From positions 1 through 64,000 of the forward strand of contig JAUHWG010000006.1 of the NCBI GenBank assembly GCA_030424595.1: DNA of 64,000 nucleotides. Reading direction: 5' to 3'. This DNA comes from Polyangia bacterium (GTDB taxonomy: Bacteria; Myxococcota_A; Polyangia; Nannocystales; Nannocystaceae). Position numbers and translations under genes: made by a program. This document shows positions 17,817 through 28,654 of this stretch, piece by piece; the first letter of the stretch is position 1, and each line of letters opens with the position of its first letter. The notes beneath the pieces are model-generated. The model was not told where the DNA came from. It made no database searches and was given only the letters and a program-made list of their open reading frames with translations.

Positions 17817-19541
17817 CTAGCTGCGTCGGGAGGCGACGATGAGCCGCTCGAAGGCTGCGCTGGCCTGCGCGGAGAGGTCGTTGACGACCTCTTGGTCGAT
17901 GTCGTAGCGCGCCGTCGCGGCGAAGACGATGACGGGTACGCGACCGCGGAGGGTGATCGGTAGGACGAGGATGTGGCCGTCGACACCGCCGAGGGCAGCG
18001 TCAAAGGCCGTGTCGATCGCGGTGCTGGTCCGCATCTGTCCGACGAAGGGGACTTGCCGCTCGATGACCTCGGAGAAGAGGGACGGCCCCGTCGCCGGAA
18101 TCCGGATCTGGCGGACGGCCTCGACCATCAGGTCCTCACCGCGGGCGTCGTGTCCGCGGATCTCGCCCTTGCTGTGGACGAACATGATGACGCGGACGAA
18201 GCCCTCGACGAGGAAGTCCAGGATCAGATCGGTGAGGTCCGTCCGAGACTGGACCGTCGCGAAGTTGGTGAGGATCCGGTTGAAGGCCTCGGTCGACAGC
18301 GGTGTGACCTCCGCGTGCTGTAGCTCGACCCGCTGGCTCTGCTCGTCAGCGCCAGCCCATGCGGGGGGCGGCGCGATTCCGTTGCTCTCCGCGGTGTTGC
18401 CGAAGGCCGGCGGCGCGTCGATCGGAGCCGCCGCTGGGACGGGGGCAGCGATGGGGGCGGCAGCGACAGGGGGGGCGGCGACAGGGGGGGCGGCGACGGG
18501 AGGCGCAGCGACGGGGGCAGCGACAGGGGGCGCGGCGACGGGAGGCGCGGCGACGGGAGGCGCGGCGACAGGAGGCGCGGCGACAGGAGGCGCAGCGACA
18601 GGAGGCGCGGCGACAGGAGGCGCAGCGACAGGAGGCGCAGCGACGGGAGGCGCGGCGACGGGAGGCGCAGCGACAGGAGGCGCAGCGACAGGAGGCGCAG
18701 CGACAGGAGGCGCGGCGACGGGAGGCGCGGCGACGGGAGGCGCGGCGACAGGGGGGGTGAGCGGTGAGGCAGCGACGGGAGGCGCAGCGACGGGAGGCGC
18801 AGCGACGGGAGACGCGAGCGGCGAGGTGGTGACAGGCGGGGCGGCGATGGGCGCGGCGACTGGGGCCGGAGATGCAACCGGAGCGGCGACAGGAGCCGGG
18901 GCGGCGACTGGGGCCGGAGATGCAACCGGAGCCGGAGCGGCGACAGGAGCCGGAGCAGCGACAGGAGCCGGGGCGGCGACAGGAGCCGGAGCGGCGACAG
19001 GAGCCGGAGATGCAACCGGGGCGGCGACAGGAGCCGGGGAAGGCTTCAACACCGCTGCGGGCTTCGACACCGCTGCAGGCTTCGTCACCGCCGCGGGCTT
19101 GGGCTTGGGCTTCTCCTTCGGGAAATAGCGCTCGATCGCCGCCAGCAGGGCCTTGTGCGGCGCGACGGCACGCACGAGGTAGGCCCCCGTGTGCCCCGAG
19201 ATCGCGTCGACAGCCTTCATGTCGGTGGGATCCGACATCGCCAGCGTCAGGTTGCCCGCCGCGTCTGTCCCGACAGGCAGGACGACGTGCTTGCGCGCGA
19301 GCTCGCCGGTGATCTTGGCGCGCGTCTCGTCGTCGATCGACTCGAGCGCGTCAGCCCCAAGCTTGGGGATCATCAGCTTGCTGTGGAGGAAGCCGACGAC
19401 GTCGTCCTCGGGCACGTAGCCGAGCTCGACGACGGCGGCGACGAAGGAGATCTTGACCTCCATCGAGCGTGCTTGCACAGCCCGAAGTTGGGTCTCGTCC
19501 AGGTGACCAGCCCGGAGCATCATGGTCCCTAGCAGACTCAA
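17817..19541 (-). CDS. MshEN-like domain protein with Pro-Val-Ala spacer and GAF-like C-terminus
   Basis: Three regions. The N-terminus (LLGTMMLRAGHLDETQLRAV, then IPKLGADALESID) matches the GspE/MshE N-terminal domain, which in some proteins binds cyclic di-GMP. A spacer of about 200 residues is almost pure PPVAA, PVAAP and PAPVAA repeats. The C-terminal 155 residues resemble a GAF sensor domain and match a common myxobacterial architecture. No ATPase domain follows, so this is not a secretion ATPase; a cytoplasmic signalling role is inferred. The start is uncertain: TTG at 19541 puts the domain at the N-terminus, ATG at 19523 has AGGGA upstream, and the frame stays open to an ATG at 19637. 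Confidence 0.7.
   Translation of the reverse strand: MSLLGTMMLRAGHLDETQLRAVQARSMEVKISFVAAVVELGYVPEDDVVGFLHSKLMIPKLGADALESIDDETRAKITGELARKHVVLPVGTDAAGNLTLAMSDPTDMKAVDAISGHTGAYLVRAVAPHKALLAAIERYFPKEKPKPKPAAVTKPAAVSKPAAVLKPSPAPVAAPVASPAPVAAPAPVAAPAPVAAPAPVAAPAPVASPAPVAAPAPVAAPVASPAPVAAPIAAPPVTTSPLASPVAAPPVAAPPVAASPLTPPVAAPPVAAPPVAAPPVAAPPVAAPPVAAPPVAAPPVAAPPVAAPPVAAPPVAAPPVAAPPVAAPPVAAPPVAAPPVAAPVAAPPVAAPPVAAPPVAAAPIAAPVPAAAPIDAPPAFGNTAESNGIAPPPAWAGADEQSQRVELQHAEVTPLSTEAFNRILTNFATVQSRTDLTDLILDFLVEGFVRVIMFVHSKGEIRGHDARGEDLMVEAVRQIRIPATGPSLFSEVIERQVPFVGQMRTSTAIDTAFDAALGGVDGHILVLPITLRGRVPVIVFAATARYDIDQEVVNDLSAQASAAFERLIVASRRS
18446..19045 (-). repeat. Pro-Val-Ala coding tandem repeats (15- and 18-bp units)
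   Basis: Two blocks of tandem repeats. From about 18446 to 18770 the unit is 15 bases (ggaggcgcagcgaca type on the plus strand), coding PPVAA. From about 18840 to 19040 the unit is mostly 18 bases, coding PAPVAA with occasional SPAPVAA. Third-position changes vary between copies while the protein repeat is nearly perfect, so the peptide is probably under selection. Confidence 0.93.
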
Positions 19542-19689
19542 GGGAGTGCAGAATTCCCTAGACCGGAGCGGGTCGTCAACCGCTAGTGCACACAGATCGA
19601 CGATCCGCTCCCGGGCCGATGCGAGCGATCGCCGCACCTCGGGTCTACACCTCCCTGGAGCGCTGTTCCTCGCCCCCCTGTGCTATCTG

Positions 19690-20856
19690 GTGCCGGTGAT
19701 CTATCTCGACCACAACGCCACAACGCCGCTTGATCCACGGGTCGCGGCGCGAATTGTCGAGGTCTTGCGGGACCCGCGGCTGCAGGGCAACCCGTCGAGC
19801 ATCCACGGCTGGGGCCAGCGGGCGCGGGCTGTGGTCGAGCGAGCGCGGCGGAGCATCGCCGGCGCGCTCGGGGCAGAGCCCCTTGAGGTCACGCTGACCT
19901 CTGGCGGCACCGAGGCGGACAATCTCGCGATCTTCGGGGCTGTGCGGTCTTTGCGCGCCAAGGGGGGGCCCCACGGGATCCTCACATCGCCGCTCGAGCA
20001 TCCGGCGATCCTCGCCCCCGCGCGCTCGCTGGAGGCGGAGGGCGTCCCCCTGACCCTCGTGGGCGTCGACTCGATGGGGCGGATCACCCCCGAGCAGGTC
20101 GCGAAGGCCCTGGAGGAGGGCCCCGAGATCGGCCTGGTCTCGCTCGCCGCCGCGAACCACGAGCTCGGCAACGCCTACGACATCCCGGGGATGGTCGCCG
20201 CCGCTCGGGCTGTGCGTCCGGGGATCCTCTTCCATACCGACGCGGTCCAGGCGATCGGCAAGGTGCCGGTCAATTTTCGCGAGTGGGGGGTGGATCTCCT
20301 CAGCCTCAGCGGCCACAAATTCTACGGGCCGAAGGGGACCGGCGCGCTCGTCCACCGTCGTCACCTCGATCTGACGCCGCTCCTCCGCGGCGGGCATCAG
20401 GAGCGGGGGCGGCGTCCGGGGAGCGAGTCGACCGCCTCCGTGGCAGGCCTCGGCGTGGCGGTCGAGCTCGCGACGGCCGAGCTTGAGACAAACCGCGCCC
20501 ACGTCCGCGAGCTCCTCGCGGGGCTCCGCGCCCGCCTCCAAGAGCTCGACGATGTGCGCCTCTACGGGGATCCGGAGTCGAGCGTCGGCAACACCTTGAG
20601 CGTTGGGGTCAGCGGTTGCGAGGGGCAGCTCCTCCTGATCAACCTCGATCTCATGGGGATCATGGTCTCGACGGGCTCCGCCTGCACCGCGGGGACCTTG
20701 GCGCCGTCGCCGGCGCTCCTCGCCCTCGGCTGCACGCCTGAGGAGGGCCGCGCGGTGCTCCGGATCTCGGTCGGGAAGGGGACCACGGCTGCGGAGCTCG
20801 ACGCCCTGGTCGACGCCTTGCCGGAGGTCATCGCCCGGGTTCGGGCCGAGGCCTAG
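19690..20856 (+). CDS. Cysteine desulfurase (NifS/IscS family)
   Basis: 388 residues, PLP enzyme taking sulfur from cysteine. Numbered from GTG 19690: N-terminal YLDHNATTPLDP, the PLP lysine K210 in LSGHKFYGPKGTGAL, and the catalytic cysteine C332 in STGSACTAG. The domain starts right at the GTG; another GTG at 19696 is equally possible. The long frame upstream is not conserved sequence. It is followed 261 bases later by mnmA, whose thiolation reaction needs a sulfur donor, so it may serve tRNA thiolation as YrvO does in Bacillus. No iscU or other Fe-S scaffold gene is adjacent. Confidence 0.92.
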   Translation: MPVIYLDHNATTPLDPRVAARIVEVLRDPRLQGNPSSIHGWGQRARAVVERARRSIAGALGAEPLEVTLTSGGTEADNLAIFGAVRSLRAKGGPHGILTSPLEHPAILAPARSLEAEGVPLTLVGVDSMGRITPEQVAKALEEGPEIGLVSLAAANHELGNAYDIPGMVAAARAVRPGILFHTDAVQAIGKVPVNFREWGVDLLSLSGHKFYGPKGTGALVHRRHLDLTPLLRGGHQERGRRPGSESTASVAGLGVAVELATAELETNRAHVRELLAGLRARLQELDDVRLYGDPESSVGNTLSVGVSGCEGQLLLINLDLMGIMVSTGSACTAGTLAPSPALLALGCTPEEGRAVLRISVGKGTTAAELDALVDALPEVIARVRAEA

Positions 20857-21117
20857 GAGCCCGTGGTGAACGTCCTGTGTGCTCTCGCGCCGGGATCGCC
20901 GGCCCCCTCGGGGTTGACGAGAAGGCGCCGTTTTGGGCTGTGCTGCCGAGCTCGGCGGAGCCGGGAGGCGATGAGGGCGAGCGAGGCGCGCGGGACCTTC
21001 GCAAGAGTCTAGGAGGAGACGGGAGGACCGCGAACGCCGAGCCCTCGAACGCTCCTGCGGCGACGCGCGCTGACTTCTCCCGCGGGCTCACGAGCCATGG
21101 GGTATACGGAGAGGGTC

Positions 21118-22212
21118 ATGCGAGTGGTCTGCGCGATGTCTGGAGGGGTCGACTCGTCGATCGCCGCGGCGCTCCTCCAGGAGGAGGGGCATGAGGTGAT
21201 CGGCCTGACGATGCGCCTCTACGACGCCGACCCCACCGCCTCGGGCCCGGCCCGCGGTCGCGGCGGCACCTGCTGCTCGCCGGCGGAGATCGATCGGGCG
21301 AAGGACGTCTGCGCCGAGCTCGGGATCCCCCACTACACGGTCGACGAGCGGCGGCGCTTCGAGGCGGCGGTGATCGACGACTTCGCGCGGGAGTACGCCG
21401 CAGGTCGGACGCCGAACCCCTGCGTCCGCTGCAACGAGCACGTCAAGTTCGGCCCCCTCCTGGAGCGGGCGCGGGCGCTCGGCGCGGAGGTCTTGGCGAC
21501 CGGGCACTACGCGCGGATCGAGGACGGTGTGCTCCTCCGGGGCGTCGATCCCGGCAAGGATCAGAGCTACTTCCTCTTCGCGATGGGCGCTGATCTGCTC
21601 GCGCATGTTCGCATGCCCCTTGGGACATGGAACAAGGACCAGGTTCGCGAGCGGGCGCGGGGACTCGGCCTGGTCAACGCTGACGCCCCCGACTCGCAGG
21701 AGCTCTGCTTCGTCGGCGGGCGCTCGCACGGGGCGGTCGTCGAGCGTCGGGCGCGGGAGCTCGGCCTCGACACCGAGGTCCTCAGGCCCGGGACGATCGT
21801 CGATCAGGACGGGGCCCGGCTCGGCGAGCACGACGGGATCCACCAGGTCACCGTCGGTCAGCGTCGCGGCCTCCGGATCGCGGGGACCTCCGCGCGCTAC
21901 GTGCTCCGAGTCCTGCCGGAGCGGCGGGAGGTCGTGGTCGGCGACGCCGAGGACCTCGAGGCGAGCTCGATCGAGGTCGCGGATCTCCGCCGCCTCGTCG
22001 ACCTCCCGGCGCGGGGTGAGCTTCGGGCCGAGGTCCAGATCCGACACCGCTCGAAGCCCGTCCCCTGCACCGTGACGATCGACGGCGAGCTGGCGAAGAT
22101 CCGCTTTGACACGCCGGTCCGCGCGGTCGCGCCGGGCCAGGCGGCGGTCCTCTACGACGGTGACCGAGTGCTCGGCGGCGGGTGGATCGCGGGGGGCGAG
22201 GCCGGCCGATGA
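21118..22212 (+). CDS. mnmA: tRNA-specific 2-thiouridylase MnmA
   Basis: 364 residues; thiolates U34 of tRNAs for Lys, Glu and Gln using ATP and a persulfide donor. The PP-loop SGGVDS is at 8-13. The two catalytic cysteines C102 (NPCVRC) and C197 (SQELCFV) sit at nearly the same positions as in E. coli. TGHYAR and the GLRI segment of the central domain are present. The ATG at 21118 is preceded by GGAGAGGG; an ATG at 21097 lacks this. The stop overlaps the rnc start (ATGA), so the two genes are translationally coupled. Confidence 0.95.
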   Translation: MRVVCAMSGGVDSSIAAALLQEEGHEVIGLTMRLYDADPTASGPARGRGGTCCSPAEIDRAKDVCAELGIPHYTVDERRRFEAAVIDDFAREYAAGRTPNPCVRCNEHVKFGPLLERARALGAEVLATGHYARIEDGVLLRGVDPGKDQSYFLFAMGADLLAHVRMPLGTWNKDQVRERARGLGLVNADAPDSQELCFVGGRSHGAVVERRARELGLDTEVLRPGTIVDQDGARLGEHDGIHQVTVGQRRGLRIAGTSARYVLRVLPERREVVVGDAEDLEASSIEVADLRRLVDLPARGELRAEVQIRHRSKPVPCTVTIDGELAKIRFDTPVRAVAPGQAAVLYDGDRVLGGGWIAGGEAGR

Positions 22213-23006
22213 CCGGCTTGCCGGCGATCTTTGAGGACCTCCCGGATCGCCGCGGAGACCCCGAGATCGACGCGGCGCTCGTGGAGCTAGGGCCCCTGGA
22301 GCGGCGCCTCGGCTATCGCTTTTGTCGGCCGGCGCTGCTGCGGGCGGCGCTCACCCTCACCTCGTGGTGCAACGAGCATCCTGGCTCAGGGTGGCCGAGC
22401 AACGAGAGCCTCGAATTCTTCGGCGACGCGGTGCTCGATCTGGTCGCGGCGGACGCCCTCTGGAACCGCTTTCCCGAGCAGGGGGAGGGGCCGCTTACCC
22501 GCCTCCGGGCGAGCCTCGTCTCGGAGCGAGCGCTCGCTCAGGTCGCCCGCGAGTGCGGGCTCGGCGAGTGGCTCTACCTCGGCCGGGGCGACGAGCTGCG
22601 GGGCGGTCGTGAGCGTGAGGCGAGCCTCGCCGACGCGGTCGAGGCGGTCTTAGGGGCGGCCTTCCTCGACGCGCGCGTCGCCGGCCAAGACCCGTTGGCG
22701 GCGGCGGCGAAGGTCTTCCGCGCGCTGCTCGGCGCCCGCGCCGACAAGCTCGCGCCCCACCACGGCGTCGACGCGAAGTCCCGCCTCCAGCACTGGGCCC
22801 AACGGGTCCATCGCCTGACGCCTGTCTACCTGACAGAGGCCGGCGAAGACTCGTCGCCGGAGGAGCCGCGCTGGCTCTCGCGGGTGCAGCTCCAGCTCGG
22901 CGACGGCACCACCCTGGTCCTCGGGGAAGGCGAGGGCCGGAGCATGCGCAAGGCCCAGCAGGCGGCGGCTAGCGCTGCGCTCGCCGCCGTCGACGGCGGC
23001 CCGTAG
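22209..23006 (+). CDS. rnc: Ribonuclease III
   Basis: 265 residues; cuts double-stranded RNA in rRNA and mRNA processing. The RNase III signature NESLEFFGDAVLDL lies at 65-78 and a second acidic site SLADAVEAVLGAAFLD near 140-155. A C-terminal double-stranded RNA-binding domain (about 183-262) starts at DAKSRLQHWAQ and ends in KAQQAAASAALAAV. Start overlaps the mnmA stop by four bases. Codon 148 is TTA, read by the tRNA at 12426. The final 17 codons with the stop have been copied several times downstream. Confidence 0.93.
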   Translation: MTGLPAIFEDLPDRRGDPEIDAALVELGPLERRLGYRFCRPALLRAALTLTSWCNEHPGSGWPSNESLEFFGDAVLDLVAADALWNRFPEQGEGPLTRLRASLVSERALAQVARECGLGEWLYLGRGDELRGGREREASLADAVEAVLGAAFLDARVAGQDPLAAAAKVFRALLGARADKLAPHHGVDAKSRLQHWAQRVHRLTPVYLTEAGEDSSPEEPRWLSRVQLQLGDGTTLVLGEGEGRSMRKAQQAAASAALAAVDGGP

Positions 23007-23263
23007 CGGTCCAGAGCATTCGGAAGGCCCAGCCGGCATGCTTGTCGCGGTCGACGGCGGCCCGTCGCATTCGCAAGGCCCAGCAGGCACGCTTGTCGCG
23101 GTCGACGGCGGCTCGTAGGGGTCCTGAGCATGCGGAAGGCCCAGCAGGCACGCTTGTCGCGGTCGACGGCGGCTCGTAGGGGTCCTGAGCATGCGGAAGG
23201 CCCAGCAGGCGGCGGCTAGCGCTGCGCTCGCCGCGGTCGACGGCGGCTCAGCGGGACCCTGAG
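22943..23263 (+). repeat. Five tandem copies of the rnc 3' end
   Basis: Units starting catgcg/cattcg begin at 22943 (inside rnc), 23017, 23068, 23129 and 23190. All share the core aaggcccagc followed by the gtcgacggcggc segment. Spacings are 74, 51, 61 and 61. Copy 5 restores the full rnc-like core (caggcggcggctagcgctgc), while copies 2-4 share an internal deletion. Only the first copy is coding. Confidence 0.92.
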
Positions 23264-23289
23264 GGGCGGGTCCTGCCTGGAGCTGCTGG

Positions 23290-23712
23290 CTAGCGGCCGG
23301 TCTTGCTCGCGACGGCGCTGACGATCGTCAGCACCAGGACCCCGATCAGGACGACCATCAGCCAGAGCGCGTGGAGGGCGAAGACCCCGCCGCTGTGCAT
23401 CATCGACAGGATCGCGAGGGCGGTCCAGGGGAGGAGGAGGGCGAACGTCGCCATGCCTCGGCCCCAGGAGCGGTCGTAGGACCAGGGCCGCAGGATCCCC
23501 ATGAGGATGATCAGCTCGGAGAGGCTGAGGCCGAGCCCCTGCAGCAGCGCTCCCTCCTGGTTGTGGCCGTAGGCGGCCGTCCCCTCGAGGCTCGGATCGT
23601 AGGGATCGCCGAGGTAGTTGCGGACCATCATCACCGCGAACGCGAGCCAGAGGCAGGGGAGCCCGCCGAGCCGGAGGGCGCGTCGGAGATCGGGCGGGTC
23701 TGCGCTGGCCAT
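23290..23712 (-). CDS. Small integral membrane protein, function unknown
   Basis: 140 residues with three to four hydrophobic segments: near 16-34 (GLPCLWLAFAVMMV), 55-75 (LLQGLGLSLSELIILMGIL), 84-103 (MATFALLLPWTALAILSMM) and 108-134 (ALHALWLMVVLIGVLVLTIV). No family is recognised. It is convergent with rnc, whose repeat array ends 27 bases away. The hydrophobic pattern, unbroken length and codon use favour a real gene. Confidence 0.6.
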   Translation of the reverse strand: MASADPPDLRRALRLGGLPCLWLAFAVMMVRNYLGDPYDPSLEGTAAYGHNQEGALLQGLGLSLSELIILMGILRPWSYDRSWGRGMATFALLLPWTALAILSMMHSGGVFALHALWLMVVLIGVLVLTIVSAVASKTGR

Positions 23713-23796
23713 GGTCGGAGGGTACGAGATCTGCGCTGCGCGAGCACGGGTGTCTCGTCGGAGCCATGAGGACCCGCGCTCGCCACGGTCACCCCG

Positions 23797-23859
23797 TGGG
23801 CCTGTCGTGGGCCTGCGTCAGCTAGTGGGCCTGCGTCAGCTAGTGGGCCTGCGTCAGCC
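23797..23859 (-). repeat. 18-bp tandem repeat containing the DUF6178 gene stop codon
   Basis: Plus-strand unit gtgggcctgcgtcagcta is present at 23807, 23825 and (nearly complete) 23843, with a partial copy just before 23807. On the minus strand the unit codes LTQAH followed by TAG, so the stop codon itself is part of the repeat and is duplicated downstream. Confidence 0.9.
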
Positions 23860-25567
23860 CCGTCTGGAGCCATACGCCGACCTGTTGCAGGGTGACGAGC
23901 CCGCCGACGCGGGTCAGGTCGGGGATCCCCTCCTCGTCGCGCTCTAGGCCCGCGAGCTCGACGCCGAGACGGGGGAGGATGACGCCGAGCACGGCGGCGG
24001 TGTTCGCCTCGTCCGCGCCGAGGGCCCGGGCCTGGGCCTCGAGCTCCGCGCGGATCTCCGGGATCAGCTCGCGTGACTCGGTGAGCAGGTTTTGGCTCGC
24101 CCACTCGAGATCGTCGGCCCGCAGCGGCGCGAAGGCCTCGCCGGCGCCGGGGAGGCGGCGGTGGACGAGGGCTGCGCGGAGCAGATCGCCGAGGGTGAGG
24201 CGGTCGGGGTTGTCGATCCGATGGACCCACTGCGGATCGAGGCCGAGCCCCTCTGGCGCGAAGGTGAGGCCGGAGAGGAGCGTCGCCTGGGCGATCCGTC
24301 GCGTCGCCTTGGCGACGTCGCGGAGGCTGGCGAGGGGCCGCGACTTGGCGCTGGTCTCCTCCAGGGGGAGCTCCGGCAGGCGTTGGGCGAGGGCGCGGAG
24401 GGTGGGGCCCCAGGGGCGATCGAGGAGCGAGCCGATGTCGCCGAGGGAGACCTGGCCCGAGCGGTGGAGGGCGAGCGCCGCGGAGCGGAGCTTGTCCAGG
24501 GCGCCGTAGCCGACGCGGAAGACGTCACGCAGGCCGATCGCCTCGGTCCGCGCGGCGAGGAAGTCGAGCAGCTCCTGATCGTCGGGGCGGGCGGTGGCGA
24601 GGAGCTCGAGCCCGAGGTCGAGGGTGCCGCGGGTCTGGTTGAGCGCTCGCTCGGCGCTCGCGGCGTCGCCCGGGGGGAGCCGCTGGACCGAGATGACCTC
24701 GTTGACGAGGAGGACAAACTCGCGGGTGTGGATCCCGGCGACGGCCGGCCGCATGTGCTCCAGGACCCGGCGCAGGAGCCCGGCTTCGCTGGGGATAGGC
24801 GACGGGTCGAGGTCGATGCCGGGGGCTAGGCCCGGGCGCGCCTGCTCGCCGCGGCGCAGGGCCTGGGCCGGTGTCAGCGGGCGGAGGAGCTTCATCGCCT
24901 CCTCCCAGGGGACGAAGCCGAGGTCGGCGAGGCGGCCGTTTCGCCAGCGGAGGAGGTCCTCTTCGATCGCCGAGTGGAGCCCCGCCTTGACCGACACGAC
25001 CATGTCTCGGCCACGTGAGAGATCGTCGTGGTAGAGCGCGTCCAAGATCCGGATCGCCGCGCGGCCGACCGGATCATCGGGCACCGCGACGACGAAGAAG
25101 CCGTCCGGGGTGTCGTAGGTGAAGAGGTGCTCGACCGCGCGGCGGACCTTGTCGCGGGCCTCGTCGTCCTCGGGGTCGAGCTCAAAGATCGTCGTCCCGG
25201 GGAGGATGGCGAAGGTCCAGGCCTCGGGATCCATCGCGTCGATGAGCGCCGTCAGGGCGCCGCGGGGGAAGTTGGCGGTCTCGTAGGTGTCGACGATCGC
25301 CGCGATCCACTCCCGAGTCCGGAGGACGTCGAGGCGGTCCCCGGTCCAGGCGCCGAGGTCGAGCACCGTCGTCAGCTGTTCGGGCTTGGCGTTGGTGAAG
25401 AGCAGGTCGACGCGACCCTCGTCGTGGAGCTGGGTCGCGAGGCGATAGAAGCTCTGGGCCGGGATCGCCGGGATGAAAGTGTCGAGGTCGTCGCGATCCT
25501 CGAGCGAGAGAGGGTCGCGGAGCGCGACCTCGAGGCCCTCCGTGAAGGCGTCGAGGCTCGCGCCCAT
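23840..25567 (-). CDS. DUF6178-family protein, function unknown
   Basis: 575 residues from ATG 25567. The arrangement FYRLATQLHDEGRVDLLF, then TTVLDLGAWTGDRLDVLRTREW, resembles the DUF6178 family, large helical cytoplasmic proteins of delta-proteobacterial genomes with no known activity. No catalytic motif is evident. The frame continues upstream to GTGs at 25591 and 25627, but the latter overlaps the divergent tilS start. Its last codons and stop belong to an 18-bp tandem repeat. Confidence is high that it is a gene and moderate for the family name. Confidence 0.75.
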   Translation of the reverse strand: MGASLDAFTEGLEVALRDPLSLEDRDDLDTFIPAIPAQSFYRLATQLHDEGRVDLLFTNAKPEQLTTVLDLGAWTGDRLDVLRTREWIAAIVDTYETANFPRGALTALIDAMDPEAWTFAILPGTTIFELDPEDDEARDKVRRAVEHLFTYDTPDGFFVVAVPDDPVGRAAIRILDALYHDDLSRGRDMVVSVKAGLHSAIEEDLLRWRNGRLADLGFVPWEEAMKLLRPLTPAQALRRGEQARPGLAPGIDLDPSPIPSEAGLLRRVLEHMRPAVAGIHTREFVLLVNEVISVQRLPPGDAASAERALNQTRGTLDLGLELLATARPDDQELLDFLAARTEAIGLRDVFRVGYGALDKLRSAALALHRSGQVSLGDIGSLLDRPWGPTLRALAQRLPELPLEETSAKSRPLASLRDVAKATRRIAQATLLSGLTFAPEGLGLDPQWVHRIDNPDRLTLGDLLRAALVHRRLPGAGEAFAPLRADDLEWASQNLLTESRELIPEIRAELEAQARALGADEANTAAVLGVILPRLGVELAGLERDEEGIPDLTRVGGLVTLQQVGVWLQTGLTQAH

Positions 25568-25620
25568 GGGCTTCTGGCTGGGCGAGCTCACGGGGCGCAA
25601 GGTATCATCGTCGCGATCCC

Positions 25621-26673
25621 GTGCCACCTCGTCACCCCACGATCGGTCGGGCCCTCGGCGAGCTTCGCAGGACCCTCTTCGCGGGCTCCGCCGCTGGCGA
25701 CTGGCTCCGCGGAGGGCGGATCCTCGTCGCCTGCTCGGGCGGGGCCGACTCGCTGACCCTGCTGGGGCTCCTGCAGCTGCTGGGCCGCTCGCGGGGCCTG
25801 GAGCTGGTGATCGGGCACGTCGACCACGGCCTGCGGGAGGAGTCGCGGGACGAGGCGGAGCTCGTCGCCCAGGTCGCCGCCGAGCGAGGTCTGCCGATGC
25901 ACCTGCGTCGCCTGGAGCTCGAGCGCGGCGCCGGGTTGGCGGACCGGGCCCGCGACGCTCGCCGTCAGGCCCTCCTCGAGATGGCGGAGGAGTCCGGTTG
26001 CTCGCTGGTCGCCCTCGGACATACGGCCACCGACCAGGTCGAGACCGTGCTCATGCACGTACTCCGGGGCGCGGGGCTCGACGGTCTCGCGGGGATGCCG
26101 GCCGTGGATCGGCCCTGGCTTCGGCCGCTCCTCGGCCTGACCCGCAGCGAGACCGCACAGCTCGCCCTACGACTCGGCTTCGACCCCGTCGACGACCCGA
26201 CCAACCACGATCCGCGGCATCTCCGGGTGGAGCTGCGAGAGGCGATGATCCCGCGACTACGCCAGCGCAACCCGGCGATCGAGCGGAGCTTCGCATCGCT
26301 CGCGCGCCACGCCGCCGACGCCGAGGAGGCGCTCCTTCAGTGGTCTTCAGCCGAGGAGGCGTCCCGACGCTTGCCGGAGGAGGGCGGCCGTCTGCGCTGG
26401 CGATGCGACGGTCTCGCCGCGCTGCCACGGGCGGTCCGCACCCGGGTGCTCCGTCGGATCGCCCTTCGGGGCGGCGCCGACCGTGACGCCCTCTCAGAGC
26501 GGATCATCCTCGCGTTGGATCGCGCGCTCATGGCCCGCGAGGCCGCCCGTGGGACCCATGGGGCGGCGCTTCGGCCTCACTCGTGGGATCTCCGTCCCTC
26601 GGTCCGCGTAGGGCTCGACCGCAGCGGCCTGTGGGCGCGGAGGCCACCGCCTGAACCGTCGCACAACCATTGA
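25621..26673 (+). CDS. tilS: tRNA(Ile)-lysidine synthase TilS
   Basis: 350 residues, GTG start at 25621. Uses ATP to attach lysine to C34 of tRNA-Ile2, turning AUG-reading into AUA-reading. The N-type PP-loop SGGADS is at about 40-45, followed by IGHVDHGLREESRDEAELV, GHTATDQVETVLM and a RPLL segment, all typical of TilS. The C-terminal part is short, as in the shorter class of the enzyme. It is divergent from the DUF6178 gene and 61 bases ahead of ftsH, the tilS-ftsH order seen in many bacteria. Confidence 0.93.
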   Translation: MPPRHPTIGRALGELRRTLFAGSAAGDWLRGGRILVACSGGADSLTLLGLLQLLGRSRGLELVIGHVDHGLREESRDEAELVAQVAAERGLPMHLRRLELERGAGLADRARDARRQALLEMAEESGCSLVALGHTATDQVETVLMHVLRGAGLDGLAGMPAVDRPWLRPLLGLTRSETAQLALRLGFDPVDDPTNHDPRHLRVELREAMIPRLRQRNPAIERSFASLARHAADAEEALLQWSSAEEASRRLPEEGGRLRWRCDGLAALPRAVRTRVLRRIALRGGADRDALSERIILALDRALMAREAARGTHGAALRPHSWDLRPSVRVGLDRSGLWARRPPPEPSHNH

Positions 26674-26734
26674 CCCCCCCCAAGGCCGCGGCTATGCTGC
26701 GCATCCGAGCGGCATTCCCGCGCTCCCCTCCGTT

Positions 26735-28648
<1,914 letters not shown>

Positions 28649-28654
28649 GGTGAG

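Noticed and set aside
17929..19128. Plus-strand frame coding a long Ala-Thr-Gly repeat protein
   Set aside because: It is the reverse reading of the Pro-Val-Ala repeats; the minus strand has recognisable domains on both sides.
19151..19165. Possible secretion ATPase at 17817-19541 because of the GspE N-terminal-like domain
   Set aside because: No Walker motifs or secretion-ATPase core follow; the C-terminus is GAF-like.
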